Assembly: GCA_002309655.1 (NCBI GenBank)
Contig: DBXM01000039.1
Location: 52,694 to 84,009 of the forward strand
DNA length: 31,316 bases
Direction: 5' to 3'
DNA from: Mageeibacillus sp. UBA1212
GTDB taxonomy: Bacteria > Bacillota > Clostridia > UBA1212
In this document: in pieces, positions 1 through 6,768 of the stretch
Position numbering within the stretch: the stretch's first letter is position 1
Layout: every line of letters starts with the position of its first letter
Notes under the pieces: model-generated
Seen by the model: only the letters and a program-made list of their open reading frames with translations
The model's database searches: none
What the model was told of the DNA's origin: nothing
Program-made: the position numbers and the translations under genes

Positions 1-1551
1 GACGGCCAGCACATGAGCGGCATCGACATAGTTCTCCACCAAATCATTCCCGGCCTTTCCGGGCACTTCCACACCGCGTCCGCGTTCGGGAACAGGGCCG
101 ATCCGGCGTTTTACGAGTACGTTCTCGCGAAGCTGGCGTCGTCGTTCGCGCACATAGGCACGCAGACGGAAGGGCGGGCGATGTGCGAGGTGTTCGGCGC
201 CTACGGCTGGGCTGAAAACGCGGGAATGATGAAATGGCTGATCGATCACCTTCTCGTCAGGGGCGTGAACAGGTTTATTCCCCACGCGTTCTCGCCTGCG
301 TTCCCTGATCCGGACTGCCCTCCGCATTTCGGGGCGGGCGGCAAAGACCCGCAGTTCGAGGGGTTCACGAAGCTGATGAACTACACGAGCAAGGCGGCGC
401 ACCTTCTGTCGGGAGGCGTTCTGAAAACTCAGGCGGCGATCCTCTACCACGCCGAGGCGGAGTGGATGAACCGGGACGGTGACGCGATGCTGACGCAGGT
501 GCCGGCGAAAATTCTTTACGACGCGCATATCGACTACGATATCATTCCCGCGGACTGTCTTACAGGCGAGGGAGGAAGCAGGGTCTTTAAAGCGCGGGCA
601 GAAAACGGATGTCTCGCAATCGGCAGTCAGAATTATGAATGCCTGATCATTCCCGCCGCGGTGGAACTTCCGGAAAACGTTCTGCGTGCCGTTATGGAGC
701 TTGAGGGGAAGGGCGTTCCCGTGATACGGATGAACCGGTTTGCTGCCGGGGAGGAACTGCTTCGCGAAATTTCCCTATATATAGAGAAGGATTTCGAGGT
801 GAAAGGCGATTTTCCGCTGCTCCGGTGCGCGCATTTTGTCTACCCTGATTCCAACGTTTACATGTTCGTGAACGAGTCGGTGTGCGACACCGCGGACACG
901 GAGATAACGCTCCGGGACGTGAAAGCGAAAGGATTGCGGAGCTGCACGCTTCTCGACATGCTGAACGACAAAATCTATACGAAAAAGGTCGAAAACGGCG
1001 TGCTGAAGCTGAAACTCGAGCCGTACAGGTCAGTTATCGCCGTGTTTGAAAAAGAACCGCTTGTCAGAGAGAATGTTCCGGAGGAGGATACTTCGGAAGA
1101 GGGGTATGGGAGAGTTCCCGCGGAGTTGGTTTTTGAGATCAGGACGGCTTCGTACGACGACCCGCAAAACTACAAGCTTGCATACGAAAACGCAGACGCC
1201 GGAACGCTTCCCAACATTACGGACGTTTCGGCAGAACCCGGTTTTTCGGGAAAAATCAGATACACCGCTTCTTTCGAACTGCCTAATTGCGATGCGGTTG
1301 CGCTTGACCTCGGGCACGTCGGGTCGACCTCGCACCTGTGGCTGAACGGGGAAGATCTCGGCGTCAGGATTTGCCCGCCGTACAGGTACGACGTCGGAAA
1401 CGCGCTAAAAGAAGGCAAAAACGAACTCGTGATCGAGGTCGCGAACACCCTCGGGAACGCGCTCCGTGACCGGTTCACGCAGTTCCTGGCGCTGCCCGCC
1501 TCGGGAATGACCGGGCCGGTGGAGTGGATTGTAAGAGCCGTAAAAGCTTAA
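1..1551 (+). CDS. Glycoside hydrolase, GH2/GH106-like, 5' end missing
   Basis: The frame is open from base 1 and ends at TAA 1549-1551, so the gene starts upstream of the window; the ATG at 13 is probably internal. The visible 516 codons hold the end of a catalytic barrel and a C-terminal beta-sandwich. The segment CEVFGAYGW (from base 184) followed by VRGVN and PHAFSP resembles the acid/base strand of GH2-like and alpha-L-rhamnosidase-like enzymes, and the Glu codon at 187-189 is the best catalytic candidate. The last ~110 residues (from about 1230) with SHLWLNGEDLG look like the galactose-binding-like domain found at the C-terminus of these enzymes. Substrate cannot be read from the sequence; a plant or host glycan is an inference. 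There is no sign of a frameshift. The hydrolase class is fairly sure, the family number is not. Confidence 0.7.
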   Translation, partial: DGQHMSGIDIVLHQIIPGLSGHFHTASAFGNRADPAFYEYVLAKLASSFAHIGTQTEGRAMCEVFGAYGWAENAGMMKWLIDHLLVRGVNRFIPHAFSPAFPDPDCPPHFGAGGKDPQFEGFTKLMNYTSKAAHLLSGGVLKTQAAILYHAEAEWMNRDGDAMLTQVPAKILYDAHIDYDIIPADCLTGEGGSRVFKARAENGCLAIGSQNYECLIIPAAVELPENVLRAVMELEGKGVPVIRMNRFAAGEELLREISLYIEKDFEVKGDFPLLRCAHFVYPDSNVYMFVNESVCDTADTEITLRDVKAKGLRSCTLLDMLNDKIYTKKVENGVLKLKLEPYRSVIAVFEKEPLVRENVPEEDTSEEGYGRVPAELVFEIRTASYDDPQNYKLAYENADAGTLPNITDVSAEPGFSGKIRYTASFELPNCDAVALDLGHVGSTSHLWLNGEDLGVRICPPYRYDVGNALKEGKNELVIEVANTLGNALRDRFTQFLALPASGMTGPVEWIVRAVKA

Positions 1552-1638
1552 AAGAACCGCAAAATCGTAAAAGAAGGCGAAAACCGCAAAAGAACAGAAA
1601 AAGAGCAGGAAAACGGCCGACGTGCCGCTTTCTTGCTA

Positions 1639-1667
1639 TTGCCTTACAGGCGGGAAAGTTTTATAAT
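1639..1667 (+). promoter_or_regulatory. Sigma-A type promoter for pgi
   Basis: A -35 box TTGCCT (1639-1644) and a perfect -10 box TATAAT (1662-1667) are separated by 17 bp. This predicts a start near 1674 and a leader of about 120 nt before the pgi start codon. Just upstream (1552-1610) lies an A-rich purine tract without a convincing terminator for the preceding hydrolase gene. I see no known riboswitch in the leader. Confidence 0.75.
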
Positions 1668-1794
1668 AAAATCGTATGCGCGCAATGAGAACGCTCCCGG
1701 ACAAGGACTCTCGCGAAGCCTTTTTCCGACCGTTCGTTGAGTCATTCACGCCGCGCAATACAACCACAATTCAATAGAATACCGGAGGTATTAC

Positions 1795-3114
1795 ATGTCT
1801 TTGATCAGGTTTGAATATGCGGACGCGCTGCCGTTCGTGACGGAAAATGAGATTGGCGCACTCGCTGGCGAGGTGAAAAAGGCCGGTGTCATGCTGGAGC
1901 GCGGAACCGGCGAGGGAAGCGACTTCCTGGGATGGTACAAATTGCCTAAAAAAAGGAGAAAAGCGGAGATCAAGAAGGTGCTTTCCGCGGCGAGGGAGAT
2001 AAGAAGAACCTCCGAAATTCTCGTCGTTATCGGAATCGGCGGCTCCTATCTCGGCGCCCGCGCGGCCATCGAGGCGCTGGCGGATCCTTTCTACAATATC
2101 AAGGCGCTCACGGGAAAGAAACGCGCGAACACTGCGGTGTTCTTCGCGGGCAACTCGATCAGCCCGGAGTACCTTCTGTCCCTTTCCGAACTCATCGGCA
2201 AGAGAGACTTCTCGGTGAACGTCATCTCCAAATCGGGAACGACCACCGAACCCGCGGTCACGTTCCGCTTCTTCAAGGAGCTTCTTGAGAAAAGGTACGG
2301 GAAAGAGGGCGCCGCGAAGCGCATTTACGCCACAACCGACCGCGCGAGAGGCGCGCTTAAAACGATGGCGGACCGAGAGGGCTACAGGACGTTCGTGATT
2401 CCCGACGACGTTGGCGGAAGGTTCAGCGTGCTGACTCCGGTCGGACTTCTGCCGATGGCGGTTGCGGGGATCGACATCAACGCGGTTCTTGAAGGCGCCG
2501 CGGAAGCCTACGACGAGTTCGCGAACACGGAGCTTTCCGGGAACGCCTGCAATCTTTACGCGGCGGCGAGAACGGCGCTCTACAGAAAGGGCAAGGAAGT
2601 CGAGATTCTTGTCAACTACGAGCCCGGTCTACACTTTGTCAGCGAGTGGTGGAAGCAGCTCTACGGCGAGTCCGAGGGCAAGGACGGCAAGGGCATTTTC
2701 CCGGCTTCCTGCGATTTCACCACTGATCTTCACTCTATGGGGCAGTACATCCAGGACGGAAAGCGGATTCTTTTCGAGACCGTGCTGAACGTTGAGAAGC
2801 CGCGACGCGACGCCGTGATCGGGACCGACCCGGAGAATCTGGACGGCCTCAACTACCTCGCCGGCAAGGGAATGGACTACGTGAACAAACAGGCGGCGGC
2901 AGGAACCGCGATGGCGCATGTCGACGGCGGAGTTCCGAACCTCAAGATCACGATGGAGACCCTCGACGCGAAGAACTTCGGCGCGCTTGTGTACTTCTTC
3001 GAGAGGGCCTGCGGCGTGAGCGGCTACATGCTGGGCGTGAACCCGTTCAACCAGCCCGGCGTTGAGGCGTACAAAAAGAATATGTTCAAACTGCTCGGGA
3101 AGCCCGGGTATTGA
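1795..3114 (+). CDS. pgi: Glucose-6-phosphate isomerase
   Basis: This cytoplasmic enzyme interconverts glucose 6-phosphate and fructose 6-phosphate in glycolysis and gluconeogenesis. The 439-residue product has the usual short bacterial length. It shows VVIGIGGSYLGARA near the start of the first sugar-isomerase domain, the SKSGTTTEP phosphate-binding loop, the GGRFSVLTPVGLLP signature, and near the C-terminus the NKQAAAGTAMAHVDGG stretch. The ATG at 1795 is preceded by GGAGGT at 1784-1789, a 5-nt spacing, which fixes the start. It appears monocistronic, with its own promoter at 1639-1667 and a hairpin terminator at 3125-3184. Codon use matches the neighbours. Identification is secure. Confidence 0.96.
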   Translation: MSLIRFEYADALPFVTENEIGALAGEVKKAGVMLERGTGEGSDFLGWYKLPKKRRKAEIKKVLSAAREIRRTSEILVVIGIGGSYLGARAAIEALADPFYNIKALTGKKRANTAVFFAGNSISPEYLLSLSELIGKRDFSVNVISKSGTTTEPAVTFRFFKELLEKRYGKEGAAKRIYATTDRARGALKTMADREGYRTFVIPDDVGGRFSVLTPVGLLPMAVAGIDINAVLEGAAEAYDEFANTELSGNACNLYAAARTALYRKGKEVEILVNYEPGLHFVSEWWKQLYGESEGKDGKGIFPASCDFTTDLHSMGQYIQDGKRILFETVLNVEKPRRDAVIGTDPENLDGLNYLAGKGMDYVNKQAAAGTAMAHVDGGVPNLKITMETLDAKNFGALVYFFERACGVSGYMLGVNPFNQPGVEAYKKNMFKLLGKPGY

Positions 3115-3124
3115 TAAAAGAGGA

Positions 3125-3184
3125 GGCGCGGCGCAATTGCCGGAACGAGGTCGCAATAAAACGTGTTGAGCCGCGCCGCTTTTT
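3125..3184 (+). terminator. Probable rho-independent terminator after pgi
   Basis: GGCGCGGC (3125-3132) pairs perfectly with GCCGCGCC (3170-3177) and is followed by GC and a T run at 3180-3184. The loop is long, about 37 nt, but contains the small palindrome GCAATTGC that could fold inside it. This would separate pgi from the trmD fusion gene. Confidence 0.6.
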
Positions 3185-3231
3185 AAACTGTTGTTTTTGA
3201 CTAAAAACAGGGAAAATTTGTTTCTGCAAAC

Positions 3232-5154
3232 ATGAAGATAGACATTTTGACGCTTTTCCCGGAAATGATACAATCGGCTCTCGGCGGGAGCATAATCGGA
3301 CGCGCCTCGGAAGGGGGCCTGCTCGACATCGGCTACTATCAGATCAGGGATTACACGCAGAATAAACAGCGGAAAGTCGACGACACGCCTTACGGTGGCG
3401 GGCCGGGCATGCTTATGACCTGCCAGCCTGTTATGGACTGTTACCGCGACGCGGTGGCGAAGGCGGCGGAAATGACCCCGGACGTCAAACCCTACACGGT
3501 CTACATGTCCCCGAAGGGCACGAAGCTCGACTCGGAGGTCGCGAAGAGGCTCGCGGGAAAGCCGTATCTAGTCATTCTCTGCGGGCATTACGAGGGCGTG
3601 GACCGGCGCGTGATCGACAGCATTTGCGACGAAGAGATTTCGATCGGAGACTATGTTCTTACCGGCGGCGAGATGGCGGCGGCGGTGCTGACCGACGCGG
3701 TGGTGAGGTTCGTTCCCGGTGTGCTCGGTTCGCCCGAGTCGGCAGGCTGCGAGTCGTTCGAGGGGCTTCTTTTGGAGTACCCCCAGTACACGAAGCCCGC
3801 TGATTATGAGGGGATGGCCGTTCCCGAGGTGCTTTTGGGCGGGAATCACGCCGACATCACAGCGTGGCGCCTTGCCGAGGCCGAAAAGATAACGCGCGAG
3901 CGCAGGCCGGATATTTTCCGGAAATACGTCGAGAGCCCGTTTTACGCGAAGAGGGACGTCTATCTTGACAACAGCGCCACCACGAGGCAGACGCCGGCAG
4001 TCACGGAGACGGTCGCTTCGACGGCGGAACTTCTTTACGGCAACCCTTCGTCCCTCTCAAGACTGGGAATGAATGCCGAAAAGGCGCTCCGCGAGGCGCG
4101 CGAGACCGTTGCGGAAACGATCAACGCCGGCCGCGACGAAATTATTTTCACGTCCGGCGGTTCGGAGTCGAACAACCTCGCGCTTAAAGGATTCTTTGCC
4201 GCCAACAAACACGCCGGAAGGCACGTTATCGTGTCGGCCGTTGAACATCCTTCGGTTCTCGAGACCGCGAAGGCGCTTGCCGACTTCGGCGTTCGCGTCT
4301 CTTACTGTCCGGTCAGGCCCGACGGCGTCGTCGACATGGCAAAGCTGGCGGAAATGATTGAACCTGAAACGTCGCTTATCTCCGTGATGACGGTCAACAG
4401 CGAGACCGGCGCGATCATGCCCATTAAAGAAATTGCCGCGCTCAAAAACGCGATAAACCCGAAGATCGTTCTGCACACCGACTGCGTTCAGGGCTACGGA
4501 AAGCTCAAAGTCGACGTTAAAGATATGGGCTGCGACATGCTGACGGCGAGCGCCCACAAGATCCACGGACCGCGCGGAGCAGGCTTCCTGTACGTCAGGA
4601 AAGGCGTCAGAATCGCGCCTATAATAAGCGGCGGTGGACAGGAAAGCGGACTGCGTTCGGGAACCGAGAACGTTCCCGCGCTGGCAGGGTTTGCGGAGGC
4701 GGCGAGGGAGGCTTTTGCGGACATTAACGCGTCGTACGAACGAGCCCTTGCGCTGAACTCGAAGCTTCGCACACTTTTAAAAGAGAAGTACGGCGAAAAA
4801 GTGGTGTTTAACTCGGATCCCGACGTCTCGCTGCCTTACATTCTTAACGTTTCGTTCGCGCCCCTCCGCGCCGAGGTCATGCTTCACGCGCTCGAGTCAA
4901 GGAACGTGTACGTTTCGGTCGGTTCGGCCTGTTCGTCGCACAAAAAGAACCGCAGCCACGTGCTCACGGCGATGGGCGTGCCGGTGAAGATCATCGACGG
5001 CAGCATCAGGATAAGCATTTCGAGGTTTACGACGGAAGAGGATATCGACAGGTGCTTCGCGGCGGTCTGCGAGTGCGTGAAGGAACTGAGGCGCGCGGCG
5101 CCGGCCGACATGAGGCAGAGAAAGACCGCGGGGGAGCCGGAACCGGAGCAATAA
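3232..5154 (+). CDS. trmD-nifS: Fused tRNA (m1G37) methyltransferase TrmD - cysteine desulfurase (NifS/IscS type)
   Basis: This is one 640-residue reading frame with two complete enzymes. Residues 1 to about 240 are TrmD, which methylates N1 of G37 in tRNA using SAM: FPEM near the start, DDTPYGGGPGM (50-60), CGHYEGVDRR (117-126) and SIGDYVLTGGE, the SAM-binding trefoil-knot motifs. Residues about 243-625 are a PLP cysteine desulfurase: YLDNSATT (244-251), the PLP lysine K443 in SAHKIHG, and the persulfide cysteine C567 in GSACSS. There is essentially no linker: TrmD's C-terminal RKYVESPFY runs into AKRDVYLDN. No ATG, GTG or TTG occurs in any plus frame between about 3875 and 3964, so separate initiation of the desulfurase is unlikely. 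thiI follows 66 nt downstream, suggesting that the desulfurase feeds sulfur to ThiI. trmD normally sits with rpsP, rimM and rplS; here it does not. No good Shine-Dalgarno precedes ATG 3232. Confidence 0.93.
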   Translation: MKIDILTLFPEMIQSALGGSIIGRASEGGLLDIGYYQIRDYTQNKQRKVDDTPYGGGPGMLMTCQPVMDCYRDAVAKAAEMTPDVKPYTVYMSPKGTKLDSEVAKRLAGKPYLVILCGHYEGVDRRVIDSICDEEISIGDYVLTGGEMAAAVLTDAVVRFVPGVLGSPESAGCESFEGLLLEYPQYTKPADYEGMAVPEVLLGGNHADITAWRLAEAEKITRERRPDIFRKYVESPFYAKRDVYLDNSATTRQTPAVTETVASTAELLYGNPSSLSRLGMNAEKALREARETVAETINAGRDEIIFTSGGSESNNLALKGFFAANKHAGRHVIVSAVEHPSVLETAKALADFGVRVSYCPVRPDGVVDMAKLAEMIEPETSLISVMTVNSETGAIMPIKEIAALKNAINPKIVLHTDCVQGYGKLKVDVKDMGCDMLTASAHKIHGPRGAGFLYVRKGVRIAPIISGGGQESGLRSGTENVPALAGFAEAAREAFADINASYERALALNSKLRTLLKEKYGEKVVFNSDPDVSLPYILNVSFAPLRAEVMLHALESRNVYVSVGSACSSHKKNRSHVLTAMGVPVKIIDGSIRISISRFTTEEDIDRCFAAVCECVKELRRAAPADMRQRKTAGEPEPEQ

Positions 5155-5220
5155 CCGGCAATAACCGGAACAGTAAACGGAGCCCGCGGAATAGAGATTA
5201 ATAGATTTTTGAGGACGGAA

Positions 5221-6516
5221 ATGACATTTCAGACTGAAAACGAATACAACAACATTGGCGAAATTCACGAACCGGGCTGTTCGAGCGAATCAAACGGCTC
5301 AGCCGGGAAAAACGGGAAATATCTCCCTGAAAGGATAATTCTCTGCCGAATCGGCGAAATCGCCCTTAAGGGACTCAACCGGTCCACGTTCGAGAAGAAC
5401 CTTTCGAGAAACATGCGCGACCGCCTGAAAGCGTGCGGGAATCCCGACGTTCACTGGGCGCAGTCCAGGTTCTACGTGGTTCCGAAGAGCGCGGATTTCG
5501 ACTACGGGAAGGCGGTCAAAGCGGTTTCGGAGATTTTCGGAATCGTGTCGTCGAGCGTTGCGCTGAGAAGCGTTTCTGAGTTCGACGCCTTTGCGGAGAT
5601 TGCGAAAAAGGCGGTGCGCGAGAAGCTTGCGGAGATTGGAAAAACCGGCATTCCCGCGAGCGTGAAATTCAAGGTCGAGACCAGGCGCGGCGTCAAGACG
5701 TTCCCGATGAACTCGCTTGAGATCTCGTGCGAACTCGGCGCGGTCCTGCTTGACGAGTTCCCGGAACTGACGGTCGACGTCAACGAGCCGGATTTCATTC
5801 TTTACTGCGAGGTGCGCGAGGAGACCTACGTCTACACCGACATTATCAAAGCGCAGGGCGGCATGCCGATCGGCAGCAACGGGAAGGCCTGCCTTCTTCT
5901 CTCGGGGGGAATCGACAGTCCGGTCGCGGGGTACATGGTCTCGAAGCGCGGCGTGAAGATCTGCGCGGTGCATTTTTTCAGCTACCCTTATACGAGCGAG
6001 CGCGCGAAGGAAAAAGTGCTCGAGCTGGCGAAAATTCTGTCGGTGTACTGCGGGGAGATCAGGGTGATGATCGTTCCGTACACCGAGGTGCAGCTCGAGA
6101 TCCACGCGAAGTGCCGCGACGAACTGGGAACGGTCATTATGAGGCGTTCGATGATGCGGATCGCGGAGGAACTGGCGCGCAGGAACGGTTGCGCGGCACT
6201 TGTAACGGGCGAGAGCATCGGGCAGGTCGCGAGCCAGACTATGCAGGCAATGTACTGCACCGATGCGGCCGCGGGAATGCCGGTTTTCAGGCCGCTGATC
6301 GCGATGGACAAGGTCGACGTGATTGCGGTCGCCCGCGAGATTGGAACGTTCGAGACGAGCATTCTGCCTTACGAGGACTGCTGCACAGTCTTCACGCCGC
6401 GCCACCCGAAGACGAGGCCGTCGCTGGAAGAGGTGCTCGCGGAGGAGAAACGCTACGACTATGAGACCCTCGAGAAGGCCGCTGTAGAAGGCGTCGAGGT
6501 CGTGACAGTAGGGTGA
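5221..6516 (+). CDS. thiI: tRNA 4-thiouridine synthase ThiI, rhodanese-less type
   Basis: ThiI adenylates U8 of tRNA and exchanges the oxygen for sulfur to make s4U8; in some bacteria it also supplies sulfur for thiazole. The protein has an N-terminal ferredoxin-like region (ILCRIGEIALKGLNR onward), a THUMP domain, and a PP-loop pyrophosphatase domain with SGGIDSP at residues 228-234. C387/C388 in EDCCTVF match the region of the catalytic cysteine of the AANH domain. It ends soon after at 431 residues, so the C-terminal rhodanese domain of the E. coli enzyme is absent, as in Bacillus, where a dedicated NifS-type desulfurase donates the sulfur. ATG 5221 is chosen over TTG 5209 because GAGG lies 6 nt before it. 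The first ~30 residues are a polar, low-complexity extension not typical of the family. Confidence 0.93.
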   Translation: MTFQTENEYNNIGEIHEPGCSSESNGSAGKNGKYLPERIILCRIGEIALKGLNRSTFEKNLSRNMRDRLKACGNPDVHWAQSRFYVVPKSADFDYGKAVKAVSEIFGIVSSSVALRSVSEFDAFAEIAKKAVREKLAEIGKTGIPASVKFKVETRRGVKTFPMNSLEISCELGAVLLDEFPELTVDVNEPDFILYCEVREETYVYTDIIKAQGGMPIGSNGKACLLLSGGIDSPVAGYMVSKRGVKICAVHFFSYPYTSERAKEKVLELAKILSVYCGEIRVMIVPYTEVQLEIHAKCRDELGTVIMRRSMMRIAEELARRNGCAALVTGESIGQVASQTMQAMYCTDAAAGMPVFRPLIAMDKVDVIAVAREIGTFETSILPYEDCCTVFTPRHPKTRPSLEEVLAEEKRYDYETLEKAAVEGVEVVTVG

Positions 6517-6547
6517 TTTTAATCGTATAAATGAATGGCTTTTGGCC

Positions 6548-6587
6548 GCCGCGCCCCCGGTTTTTTGAAGGGGCGCGGCGCTTTTTT
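6548..6587 (+). terminator. Rho-independent terminator after thiI
   Basis: A perfect 10-bp stem, GCCGCGCCCC (6548-6557) with GGGGCGCGGC (6570-6579), has a 12-nt loop and is followed by GC and six T residues (6582-6587). It closes the trmD-nifS/thiI unit. Confidence 0.93.
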
Positions 6588-6693
6588 GTTGTTTACACGT
6601 TCCCGCAACGTTCCCGTCTCGCGTCCCGGAAGCCCCGCGCACGGCTGAACCCTTGAAAAATGCTTTAAAACGCGCGCAAATATCGAAAAATCG

Positions 6694-6722
6694 TTGAAAT
6701 GGCGACTTAAACGTGGTAAGAT
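6694..6722 (+). promoter_or_regulatory. Promoter for the PP2C-like membrane protein gene
   Basis: TTGAAA (6694-6699) and TAAGAT (6717-6722) are 17 bp apart. The predicted start is near 6729, about 40 nt before ATG 6769. With the terminator at 6548-6587 upstream, the gene is probably its own transcription unit. Confidence 0.65.
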
Positions 6723-6768
6723 AAGGTGTTATTTTATGTAACAAAAAAATCCGAGAGGACGTAATATT

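Noticed and set aside
3875..3964. Assembly or base-call error fusing trmD and the desulfurase gene
   Set aside because: No alternative start codon exists in any plus frame across the junction and both domains are complete and in frame, so a simple indel or missed stop does not explain it. Read data would still be needed for proof.
5299..6744. 481-codon open frame antisense to thiI
   Set aside because: It covers the thiI terminator and promoter region and has no domain or ribosome binding site; it is a shadow of thiI.
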